Source: Pyrrhoderma lamaoense
Lineage: Eukaryota; Basidiomycota; Agaricomycetes; Hymenochaetales; Hymenochaetaceae
Assembly: GCA_002794735.1 (NCBI GenBank)
Contig: NBAZ01000004.1
Location: 1,674,001 to 1,738,000 of the forward strand
Direction of reading: 5' to 3'
DNA length: 64,000 bases
In this document: positions 46,822 to 57,841 of the stretch, piece after piece
How the letters are laid out: each line of letters starts with the position of its first letter
Position numbering within the stretch: the first letter of the stretch is position 1
The notes under the pieces: generated by a model
Database searches by the model: none
Seen by the model: the letters and a program-made list of their open reading frames with translations, nothing else
What the model was told of the DNA's origin: nothing
Translations under genes and position numbers: made by a program

Positions 46822-49800
46822 ATGGCGACAACCAGTTCAGCTCATTTTTTCTCTCCAGAGTCTGCACAGTAAGTCAGGTCTAATCATCAAGGCGTTATCA
46901 AAACGAGTAACGCGTTTTGACGCGTAGGGCAGAGCTACCAGGCAGCACAGATTTCTTGGGTGCCGAGATGAAGGACCCAATACAAACAACAGCTCATGAA
47001 GTAAATCACGACGAAGATGAAGAAGAGAGGTTTGAATACCCTGATGCTGCTGCTAATACTGTTGAAGAAAGCACTGAGGAGGAAGAGGAATTTACATATC
47101 CCGCCGAGGAAATGGAGACTCAAGTCACTCAGCTCGAATCTCCGGCTTCCTCACTTTCTCCAAGCATCCCAGATGATAATAAATCTGAGGAGAGAGATTC
47201 AAATACCACCGATACCACTACTCCAGTAGCATTGCCTTCTCCTTTAATTATAACTGAAAGTACTGAACAGATATCTGAACCAACACCATCTCAACCCGAT
47301 CAGCCCATACAGCCCTCAACTATTAATATCCGAATTACCCCGGCGCAGTTAGAGAAATTATACGCTGCTGGGCTTGAAGGAAACCTTTCAGCACTAAAAC
47401 AAACAGTGGAGGAGGTAACTTCATCTGGTGAAATTGGGACTTTTGAGCTTGTTAACGATGCCTCTCCTCGTACCGGCCTAACTGTCGTGCATGCCGCTGC
47501 TAGTCGAGGACATCTATCTGTTTTGAAGTGGTGTACGTACTGATGACATACTGTTCTGTACGTATCTATGCTTACAGGCTCTTACTCAGTGGTTGAAGAA
47601 TGTGGAAGTATTCCAGACCTTGAAGATAGGGAGGGAGAAGTGAGTTTCTGATGAGGTTTTGTTGTTTCCCTTCTGTTAATAAACCATAGACGGCATTGCA
47701 CAAAGCTTCTTTAAATGGACATCTGGATGTTATTGCTTATCTGATTAGTGTGGGAGCTGAAGTCAACGCTCGCGATGGAGATGGGTGGACTGCTTTGCAT
47801 AACGCAAGCTCAAAAGTATGATGAAGTTACTATCTCTTTTATAAGACTCCTTGGTAACTGACTTGATGGTCCCAAAGGGGTATCTAGATATAGTCAGATG
47901 GTTATGTGAATCGGGAGGGGCCAACAAGATCGAGGATGGTGTACAAGGTGTCAACATACGCAGTAAAGGTGGATGGACGCCACTAAGTAAGCACTCGAAT
48001 GTTACTATTTTGTTTACCGTCTAATGAACAGTGTTTTAGTGAATGCCGCCTCAAAGGGACATCTACCTGTGGTTCTCTACCTCTTATCGAAGCAGTCAGC
48101 AGACCCATTAATAAGGAACGATTGGGGTGAGACAGCTTATGATGTTGCCGCTGCAGTCTTTGAGATATGGATTTGTGAAGTAAGTACTGACAGGGTTTAA
48201 TCAATGCTTATTCTTATCTGTGTATTTAGGTCCTTCAGCGAGCAGAAGCTGAAAAGTGGAGACTTACTACTGTTCCATATGATCCACTAGCCGTACATAC
48301 CACAGTTCCAATATTACTATACGAACATCAGAAGCTAGACACCCGTCTGAAAACGCTGGCCGTCAATGGGGAAAGCCAAAGTTCTCAGTCTCCGGCCTTG
48401 GCAAGAAAGGTCGTCGAGCTCCATTTGAGCTTCGATTACCAAAACCAGACGAAGAAACGGGCCAGCGAGAGCTTCCTACTTGGCGCAGTGATGTTCAACT
48501 TCCATTAGTCGAGGACCCGTTTTCTTTACCTAAACCAGTGTCCGCTAAAGATAGACCAAACCGAGAAGGTGCAGAAAGGAGCCACTTCTGGCTGTAAGTT
48601 CTGCACTATTTGGTGCAAGCAGGGACTAATGTTCTTATTAGGTCTGATTGGACTCTGGACCTGACACATCCTCGTGTGGACGCCATTGAGGGATGGCAGT
48701 ATTCTCATACATTCTCTGATCCCGAAGACCAGTGGTCGGCGGAACTTCCCGCCCCCTTGAACGTCTTCTCTCTGGAGCTGGTATAATGGCCGCAGGATTG
48801 AGTGGTTCTGGAAATCGGTCATCTGCGTCAAGAGCCTCAGTTGGCCAGTCCTGGGTACGGCGTCGTCGCTGGGTACGAGTCATGAGGCGCCGACTTGATA
48901 TACCTCCACTTCCCTTCCTAGGTCCGGATGGAGCTTTGTACCAGGTATCCAATGACGGGACTTTAGTACCGCACATAAATGTTTCCCAGGAGAATGAACA
49001 AGGAGAAGGAGATGGTCATGAAATGGGATCTATGCCAAGGTCTTTCTTATCCTTAACTCAAGACTATGTAGCTCGGTCTCGATACCTGGCAGGGACTCCT
49101 GCGCCGGATACACCGTTAAGTAATACAGAGACCTCTGCTGTGGAAGCCAGGCGTGTTATTGCGAAGCTAGAAAGAGCAGTTATGGAACTTAGAATTGGAA
49201 TGTTGGGTAAATTCTGATAATCTACCTGATGTCCACTGATGCTAATGATATGAAGGCGACGAGGATACTGAGAGAAAAACTCAGGCGGAGGTACTGCTAA
49301 ATGCATATAGTCGCGAGCTCGAGCGACGAAGACTTGCAGCGAGTGCAGCTGGTATCTTGATTACGAATGGTGCTGATGGTAGGAACAAAATAGTTGTTTT
49401 ACGATATATGATTTTGAAGGATTTTTAGATAACGAAGAAATATACGACAACGATGATTCTGATGATGAAAGTTTCCATTATCCTGGTTCATCTCCTACAA
49501 ATGCAAACATTGCTCGTCCTCATTCAAGATCGTCAATTAGGTCTCAGTCGACCGATTATTTCAGCCGTTCGACAACGAGCAGGACTACTACTGATCTTAC
49601 ACCACATCTAGCTCAAGCCCCAGAATTCCGAGTTCCCACACATGAAGCGCCGCAAAAAGTTGCCCTTCCAAGAAGCACCCCTACCCCTCACTCAATACAT
49701 GCGGAATGGGAAAGGGACGAAGCCGTTACTGAATGTCGCGAATGTAGACGCCGGTTCACATTCTACTTCAGAAAGGTTAGCGAGCCGATTCAAATTGAAT

Positions 49801-50735
49801 TACTGCATGTCTATAAGTAACAATGATCTTTTGTAACTAAATTTTCTAGCATGTATGTCTCTTCCTCACGAATCTAATGGATTTATATATTACTAACACC
49901 TATCAAGCATTGTCGGCGTTGTGGTAGAATTTTCTGTGACAGATGTTCCTCCTATCGAACAATTTTGGATCCCACAGATGTTGTACGAGACCCAGCCTTC
50001 CCTGACAGCGGATCTTCATATAGCACACCACAGCGTGTCTGTGTGACTTGTTTTGAAGAAATAAACGCAAATTCGAGCATCCCTGCTCGTTTTCAGGGAC
50101 CTTCGAGTGGTTCTTTACAACGCATAGTTGTTGATGCCGACAGACTAACAATCCCAAACGCGCCAAGGCGAGCAGAATCTATCAGTTCTCAAATAAGTGA
50201 CCTAGCAGAGTAAATCATAACCTAAATCGAGTTGAATCCATAAGCTAACAATATCAAAATATCAGTTGTCCGGTTTGCGGGAAGAATCTATCCGACTTAG
50301 GAACAGCAGCACAGCAAGAATTACATGTTAAAAACTGTCTCGAAGGGGGATCAGGAGCCATACAAAGTCCTTCAAGGTATCTCGTATACCGGCTACCCGA
50401 AGAAAGCCGGCTTGTTGGTACTGAATGTAAGTTGAAATTAGGAATTAGTTGAAAATTGTGTTCAGTATCTGATATATGTGAAAGGTGTTATCTGTCTCGA
50501 AGAATTCGTTAAAGGTATGTATTTGATTATCTGAGGGATGATCGTCGTCGGTGAATAGGGTCTATGACACCAGGTTCGATGGTTGCTCGCCTCAGTTGTC
50601 TTTGCAGCTTCCACAATGGTATGTATATATATCTTTATTCTGATTAGCAAACTTGAGCGAATTCTATTTTCAGTATGCCTTTCTGCTTGGTTACAGCGCG
50701 GCAGGTCTTGTCCTGTGCATGCTCGTGATAGCTGA
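46822..50735 (+). CDS. Ankyrin-DysF-FYVE-RING protein, probable endosomal E3 ligase (two frame breaks)
   Basis: Exon 1 encodes MATTSSAHFFSPESAQ; after an intron come AELPGSTDFLGAEM and an acidic region. Four ankyrin repeats follow (47460-48180): TGLTVVHAAASRGHLSVLKW, GETALHKASLNGHLDVIAYL, GWTALHNASSKGYLDIVRWL, GWTPLMNAASKGHLPVVLYL. Next a DysF/peroxin-like region: DAIEGWQYSHTFSDPEDQWS ... SWVRRRRWVRVMRRR. Then a FYVE finger: WERDEAVTECRECRRRFTFY FRKHHCRRCGRIFCDRCSS ... RVCVTCFEE (WxxD, RKHHCRxCG and RVC present), so PI3P binding is expected. Then CPVCGKNLSDLG with distal H/C, and a RING-H2: CVICLEEFVKGS ... CSFHNVCLSAWLQRGRSCPV H. Frames break at a GGGG run (48368-48371) and a CCCCC run (48752-48756); one added G/C at each restores a continuous protein (a 44-nt and a 68-nt intron are alternatives). 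Yeast Pib1 has FYVE-RING only. Confidence 0.85.
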
Positions 50736-51042
50736 GGATGCCTCAGCCTATATAGTAATCCTGAATATCGCATGAATGTTCACTTAATATGTTTGGTTCC
50801 CTACTATCTAGGTAGCAGTATCAAATATGCATGTAGATATTCTATAGGTAATTTTGCATTGTTGATTGTTTCAAGTGTGACAGAAACAGAGATACAAAGA
50901 TAATGATGGATAAAATACAACCCATTGCGAAAGGATGAACAGATAGTACAAGAATCAAGACAGAACGGAAGGAGTATGAAGCTGTAAGGTATACAATCGG
51001 GTCATGAATACTCGTTAAAGTGGGACGTGTGACTCCTCTGAG
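50736..51042. other. Convergent 3' interval
   Basis: 307 bp between opposed stop codons. Nothing coding seen. Confidence 0.55.
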
Positions 51043-51984
51043 TCAATAAGGAAATTTGGAACCGTCTACACGTATTACATCTGAAAAATCCTCAGCATCA
51101 GGATAGACGATGTCTTGACCTTTGATGCCATCATCTTGATCATCATGGAACCAAGTGATAGGATCATCATCATCCTCATCATCTTCGTCAGTGTCGTCGT
51201 CATCCTCCATATCTGACTCTGATGGCTTGTAATTCATGAACATCCTTATTCTTTCCTCGTACTCCTTTTCGGACAACTGCCTTCCAGAACTAGTAACACG
51301 TGTAGGCATAGTTCGCTTCTCTTTTTTTGCTTCTATACGTCGACGGCGTTCTTGCTCCAATCTCAACTTCTCTTTATCGATAGCCTGAGCTTCTTCAGGA
51401 TCCATAATACCCGTCTTACAGCGTCCATTTGTGGCCCGAGTCTTCTCCTGTATTAGGTAAGTTGTATTACATGTACGGTTTGATTAGAAGTTCATAGCGT
51501 AAAACAAGTAATAAGCATGACGCACCCATGAGGCAATGGCTTGCTGTTTGACTTGGACAGTACGCGAAACATATTTCTGAGGAGTAGCATCAACTGCCAT
51601 AGGAGTCTGCTCGCTTATCGTAGTATGCTTCATTCCTCTCTCTATGCTGTTCATTCCTTCGAGTTCATGAAATCTTTTTTCGATTAGGGCTAACCGGGCC
51701 TCGATACTAGGAACATGACTCGATGAAGAGGCTTGCCTGGATTGTGACAATCACGGAAAAAAATAAAGTAAACCTCAATGAGTACCTTATCCCAGTCAAC
51801 ATTGCATAGCAACTGTTTGCATGGTTTTTACTTACAGAGGAGCAATGGAATCTTTAGTTTGCCAGTAAAGTCTTCGTAGTTGGTCTGGATTCATGTCCTC
51901 AATCGGAACCACCTTCTCGCGCGGGAAGGAGCGCATACCAGTCATGTCATTATTCTTCAGTCTGACTTTTCCGACTGGATACAT
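51043..51984 (-). CDS. Unknown charged protein with acidic C-terminus
   Basis: Three exons. The first gives MYPVGKVRLKNNDMTGMRSF PREKVVPIEDMNPDQLRRLY WQTKDSIAPL; the second covers ASSSSHVPSIEARLALIEKR FHELEGMNSIERGM ... VKQQAIASWV; the third starts KTRATNGRCKTGIMDPEEAQ and runs a charged helix (LRLEQERRRRIEAKKEKR), GRQLSEKEYEERIRMFMNYK, a poly-Asp/Glu stretch (51155-51230) and ends DAEDFSDVIRVDGSKFPY. The start is the Met of MYPVGKV; upstream frame is open but low-complexity. The layout suggests a nuclear, coiled-coil adaptor, but no family is recognised. Lies in tandem with and downstream of PI31. Confidence 0.65.
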
Positions 51985-52315
51985 GTCTTTGGCCAAAGTT
52001 GTGTTCGATAGATGATACTTAAGTGGTGGTGGTGGTAGTTGGTGAAAATTGAAAGCGGTTAGTTAGTAGGAGTGGTGCAAATATGTCTACGTCTTTAAAT
52101 TGTCCCGGTAACAATAGCAGGATAATAAGCTTCACAGATCGCTTGCTTATTCGAACCACATTTGATTAGTCACAGTCACGCATATTACACGAGTTGCGGA
52201 CTTTGTTCTTATTACTAGTTTTGTAATCGTACTACAACAAAAGCAAAGTCGTAAACCAGGTTAGAATCATATTCCAGGCAATATACAACTTTGCTCTATA
52301 GCTCTAAAAACCAAC

Positions 52316-53500
52316 TTAGGAAAACATATCATTCTGTGAACTCTAAGCGTCAGGACCAGGTAACCTGCCAAATGAGACAATGATCAACTTACAACTCCGG
52401 GTGGCATAAGCTCATCATTATCAGGATCCCCGGCGCGTCTAGGTGCTCTCCCAGTACTAAAACCACCCCCAAACGTTCCCCCGCGAGGACCTATTGGACC
52501 AGGAACTACAGGATCAAATCTTGCACCATGTGGCGCTCCCATTGGTGGTAAGTATCCATCACCTCCCCAAGGTCCTCTCGTGCCATGAGGGCTACCAAAT
52601 CCTCTTGAACCTTGAGTAGGGTCTTGACGATTAAATATAGGATGATCAGGTCCAACATACATTCCGTCACCTTGTGTCGAAGGAAACAAAGAAGGCGGGG
52701 CAAACGGATTTGGCTGATTCTGGAGTGGAAGGGGATCCAAGTCCCTCCTACCTATTTGAAGTGGGTTCTCTGGGATAATATGTGGATCATATCTGTATGG
52801 TGCGCGAGGCACAGATGGAGGTGCTTGAGGTTGCACAGGGTTAGCTCGAGCATCAGTATCATTCTGGTTTTGGTCCAATGCTCGACTAGCGGAGTTACCA
52901 GTTACGTTGCTATTTTCTTCAGAATACCCCTCCTTTCTTAATCCAGGTAAGATCTTTTGCAGAATGGTAAGTTTAAACTGTGATACAAAGTCGGATATAC
53001 GATTTGAAGTAATGAATCCATTAACAAGAGGTGCTGTTTCAGAGGTACCAATTACATGAGGATAGAATGACGGTGAAGTGAAATCATTGGTAAATATGTC
53101 AAGTGATGCGGTTTTATCAGTCTATTATCATGTTAACGTCAGAAAATTATCATCTACCGACTCTTATCTGGTATACCTACCCCATTCGTGATCGAAAATA
53201 TAAGTGTCCGACTACCCAATTTTATTAACTTCAACAAAAACTCAAGACTGCTCTGTTCATGACGATATCTGAATGTATAGCTCCCAGGACCGTTCTTGTT
53301 CCATTCCTCGGGAGTACATTCCCTTCGTATGAGTTTGATGATGAACTATCATCGATCCCTGTCAAGCGGAAACCGAGAGTAGACATAATGTCATGAATGA
53401 GAGCGGCCAAAGCATCTTGGGGGCTATTCAAAGTCTTGGATGCCGGGAGATAATTTGGTAACGAAGACACAAGAGCAGACGGGTCAAGAATTTCTGGCAT
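52316..53500 (-). CDS. Proteasome regulator PI31 (PSMF1), apparent frame break
   Basis: PI31 binds the 20S core and acts as regulator and transport adaptor of proteasomes. Start MPEILDPSALVSSLPNYLPA; N-terminal fold: DALAALIHDIMSTLGFRLTG, LPEEWN-KNGPGSYTFRYRH EQSSLEFLLKLIKLGSRTLIF. C-terminal Pro/Gly-rich region is diagnostic: NPLQIGRRDLDPLPLQNQPN, GDGMYVGPDHPIFNRQ, PPMGAPHGARFDPVVPGPIG. A 50-nt intron (52343-52392) leads to a 27-nt last exon (52316-52342), SSQNDMFS stop, matching the family's DDMF-type end; reading through instead gives a premature stop. Between NVLP and EEWN the frame slips at a CCC/GGG run (53307-53313) and one more base repairs it. Fourth proteasome-linked gene of the window. 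Confidence 0.88.
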
Positions 53501-53807
53501 GTTATAATCGAGAAAGGAGATGAAGAACCCCTGTGAATTGCTCGTGTACAACTATTTGTATGCCGTACGTCATCGTCCAGTGCAATTGAATGTAATAACC
53601 ACTGTAGCACCCATTTTGAATTGTTAGTAATGTCACTATAAATATTGGGTACAAGTTGCAAGAAATGTACATGTCCTCCCACTTACTAAGCGACTTGCTT
53701 GTATTTTAATCTACCACAGTATATTACGTAATTGCACCTATTGAATCTGTGGCCCTGTGCATGGTAAACATCTTAAGCTAAACCTTCCTCAGCGTTGTAA
53801 AGACAAG
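53501..53807. promoter_or_regulatory. Divergent promoter PI31 / PRP5
   Basis: 307 bp between start codons. No ACGCGT core found here, unlike the other proteasome promoters; AT-rich with a purine-poor stretch before the PRP5 start. Confidence 0.35.
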
Positions 53808-56800
53808 ATGTCACGTCGGGATAGGTCATACTCTCCGAGTACGCCAAATAAACGGGTAAGATCATCCTATCGTTCTTCTAGGTCTCCTTCGCCGACGAGG
53901 CGGAACTCTGGTAGGCCAAGTGATAGGTCGAGGTTTGACGAAAGGGACCGTGACCGTGATCGAGAAAGGGACAAGTACAGAGACGATAAGTACAGAGACG
54001 AAAGGAGAAGGGATAATTATCGTGATGACAGAGACCGTCGTGACCGAGACAGGAGGGACGACCGACGTCCTCGCTCTCGTTCAAGGGAGAGACGGGATAA
54101 AGAACGTGAAAGAGACCGCAACAAAGAAACATCACCTCCTCGTCAGCAGAAGACTTCAAAATCTTCTACACCAACTCCTCAGACTTCGGCCACTACTGAG
54201 GAAAGTGACGCTATGAAAAAAAAACGAGCTCGTCTAGAAGCCTGGAAAAGGAATCGTGAAGCTGGGAAAGCTCTGCATGAAGCAAGAGCAAAAGCCGAGG
54301 CACTTGCTGGTAAAACTGCACCACGTAAGTGTTGTATATTCATTAATAATTTGAGATTGTCTTATCACTTGATTTAATGCCGTAGAACCCCCAACCGTGG
54401 CAGGAATCCCTCCGAAACCAATAGGTCAACTTAATAGAAGTGCGTTTGGTGGGTTAGGCCTAAAGGGACTACCTCTAAAACCGGATCTTCTGAAGGGCGC
54501 TGGTGCTAAGTCGGCAATGATGGACGACTCAATAGAGACGAAGCGCAAGCTAGAAAAACTAGGAGATATGCCCGCTATCGACATGAGCATGCCAACCGAT
54601 GAGAGCGTCGGCGAGAATCTTGAAGTGGACGACGATGACGATGAGGCGAATAAGCTTGATGAAGAAGTGAAAGCACGAGCGAAGGATGCTATGGATGTAG
54701 ATGAAGAGGAAATTGACCCACTAGATGCTTTCATGAACGAAGTCAAGCAAGAAGTGAAGAAAGTGAATGAAATGGATGTGAAGAAAATGATGGAAGACCC
54801 TAATTATCGACGCCGCTTTGAAGATCGCATGAATGACGACGATGGGGTGGATGAAGAGGTTAAGGTTGTTCCAGACGAGCTTGACGCAACCGACCTCAAT
54901 CCCGAGGATATCCTTGCATTAGCTGCTAAGAAGGCTAAGAAGAAAGATCTTGCAGCGGTTGACCACTCACGCATCTCGTACGAACCTTTCCGGAAGGAAT
55001 TTTATCACCCCCACCAGAAGTCGCAGATATGACAGATGAAGAGGCTGAACTTCTACGACTACAGTTAGATGGTATAAAAATTAGAGGTGTCGATTGCCCT
55101 AGACCAATCACAAAATGGAGTCATTGTGGTTTACCCTCAAGCTGGTTTGTGACATTGAAGTATAAATATAAGGTTTTAGCTTACTTCTATCATTTTACAG
55201 TTTAGATGTGATAAAAAAACTCGGTTTTACTGCTCCTACTCCCATCCAGTCTCAAGCCATACCTGCCATTATGTCTGGAAGAGATGTAATTGGTGTTGCA
55301 AAAACGGGTTCAGGGAAAACTATCGCATTTCTTTTACCTCTCTTCCGACATATAAAAGATCAGCGGCCTCTTGAGTTAATGGAAGGACCAATGGCCATTG
55401 TGATGACTCCAACCCGTGAACTAGCTGTACAAATACACCGGGAATGCAAACCGTTTCTTAAAGTGCTCAATTTAAGGGTATGATTTCACTCTTACACTCA
55501 TGTATATTAAGCTTCCAGTAACTAAGTACTATATAGGCTGTCTGTGCTTATGGAGGATCAGCGATAAAGGACCAAATCGCGGAGATGAAAAAGGGAGCAG
55601 AGATCATTGTTTGTACACCTGGTCGTATGATTGACCTCCTTACTGCTAATTCAGGAAGGGTGACAAATCTTAAACGAGTCACCTATCTCGTACTAGATGA
55701 GGCGGACCGTATGTTTGACATGGGTTTTGAGCCTCAGGTAATGAGAATTGTGAATAACATCCGCCCTGATCGCCAAACAGTACTGTTTTCCGCTACTTTC
55801 CCGAAGCAAATGGATTCTCTTGCTCGGAAAATACTGAAGAAGCCTCTCGAAATAACTGTCGGTGGCCGTTCAGTAGTCGCGGCCGAGATAGAACAAATCG
55901 TGGAGGTTCGAGCAGAAGATACCAAGTTCCACCGTCTCCTCGAGATCCTTGGTCAGATGTATAATGAGGATCCAGAGTGTCGTACCCTTATATTTGTTGA
56001 CAGACAAGAAGCTGCTGACAACCTACTGCGTGAACTCATGCGAAAGGGATACCTGTGTATGAGTTTACATGGTGGAAAGGATCAAGTCGATCGTGATTCA
56101 ACCATTGCAGATTTCAAGGCTGGTATTGTCCCGATCGTCACGGCAACCTCTGTTGCCGCCCGAGGGTTGGACGTTAAGCAATTGAAACTAGTAATCAATT
56201 ACGATGCGCCTAATCATATGGAAGACTATGTCCATCGTGCAGGACGTACTGGTAGAGCAGGAAACAAGGGAACATGTGTAACATTCATAACTCCCGAACA
56301 AGACAGGTACTCAGTGGATATTTATCGTGCATTGCAAGCCAGTAATGCAAAGGTACCTCAAGAACTTGAAGAACTTGCTAACGGTGAGTTTATATCTTTA
56401 AGGAGTGGGGCGGATGGTAGTTTTATCGGTTAAAAATTCTGTAGGATTTCTCGAAAAGGTTAAGCAAGGCAAGGCACACGCAGCAGGGTCTGGGTTCGGT
56501 GGCAAGGGTCTTGACAGACTTGATAAGGAACGTGATGCAAAGGAAAAGGCTGAACGTAAGGCATATGGTGAAGGTGAGGAGAAACCAGAAGAGAAAGTGG
56601 AGGAAGTCGCGGCAGTTACGTCAAAATCTGAATCTAAGGACGATATGACTTTCGGTAACTTTAAAATCGAGATTAAGCGTGGCCCTGCTCCCGATTCAAC
56701 TAAAGGACAACTTGGCGTTGCAAATGCAGCGGCGGCGGCAAGGCGGCTTGTTCAGGCTAAAGAAGAAGAAAAGATGCAAAACTCCTTGCGTGCTGCAGAA

Positions 56801-57387
56801 GAAGCTGCTGCTCGGGCTGGAAAGGACTCTGCTGCGTATAAACAAGCTCAAAGTGTCGTCGCCAAGCTCAATGCTCAACTTCGTGTTGCTCGACTTGTTG
56901 CCCAGACACAGAATGCATTTGAAGCTAAGGGAGGTACTCCTACAAAGGATCCAGATGCGACTGACTTCCACGCAATTATTCCGATTAATGACTACCCCAG
57001 AAGGCAAGATGGCGTGTCACTAATAAAGAAACCATGGTACAGGTATGTGTCTCTCTTTTATCCGGAATGACGGTCGCTCATTACATCTTGTAGCTTATCG
57101 ACCAAACAGGAGCTTCAATCACAAACAAAGGTATCTATTATGAACCCGGAAAAGAGCCTCCTCCGGAAGGTCCTCCCAAATTGCATCTACTCGTTGAATC
57201 CAACGAAGAATGGAGGGTGAGTGCATTGAAACTTGTATGCAGTACGTGTGAGATTCAAAATATTCCTATCTAGGTTGAGCAAGCTGTTCGTGAGATTAAG
57301 CGCTTACTAGTAGAAGCGTCAGCTGCCGCTTTACAAGCTGAATACCGAAACCCAACTGCAACTGCTGGTCGTTATAGTGTGATTTAG
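53808..57387 (+). CDS. PRP5: Spliceosomal DEAD-box helicase Prp5 (DDX46)
   Basis: ATPase that proofreads the U2-branch site pairing and contacts SF3b. Starts [20 protein letters not shown], an RS/RD-rich N-terminus ([20 protein letters not shown] and more) as in DDX46. An acidic linker follows with [20 protein letters not shown], the conserved Prp5 DPLDAFM motif that contacts SF3b/U2. Core: [34 protein letters not shown] (Q motif), [10 protein letters not shown] (I), PTRELA (Ia), TPGRMIDLL (Ib), [15 protein letters not shown] (II), SAT (III), [15 protein letters not shown] (IV), [13 protein letters not shown] (V), [10 protein letters not shown] (VI). The C-terminal part has [34 protein letters not shown] and ends [11 protein letters not shown]. 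In-frame Met upstream (53757) rejected as the RS domain starts at MSRRDR. Confidence 0.95.
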
Positions 57388-57841
57388 ATTAATAGGGTTA
57401 ATAATTATCTAATCCATGTCCGTTTGATCCGTTCTGTATTGATTCTTTTAATCAGCACCAACCCGTGTACCATTAATGTACTTTGCAGCCACTTAATATA
57501 TTTTGATACCTGATTTCACATTTGACTCAAGAATGTCAGAACTACAGCTTACAAGGGAGTTCTCATTCTTGTGTACTTCGAATAATATACGCTTACCTGT
57601 ACTTGCTTCTGATGATGTGCGTTTGGAATTAACGTAATTGAACTACAATGTATACTTCTCGGCCCGTGTAACGCCACCACAAACTTTCCCAAGGACAAGA
57701 AACTTGGAATCTGACCTCATTAAGACGGTGTAAGGAAACCCTCGGATGATATAAAGATGGTCATGGTCATGAAATTCTTTGCACCCGTTTTCGAACGCCC
57801 TCTGTTCTTAAGCTAATTAGCTATAGGCCTTACCGTGTGAC
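57388..57841. other. Intergenic, PRP5 3' end and MFS promoter
   Basis: 454 bp between same-strand genes, AT-rich, no supported gene. Confidence 0.5.

Noticed and set aside
53974..54003. Direct repeat aagtacagagacga x2
   Set aside because: Codes for the RD-rich N-terminus of PRP5; ordinary low-complexity coding sequence.
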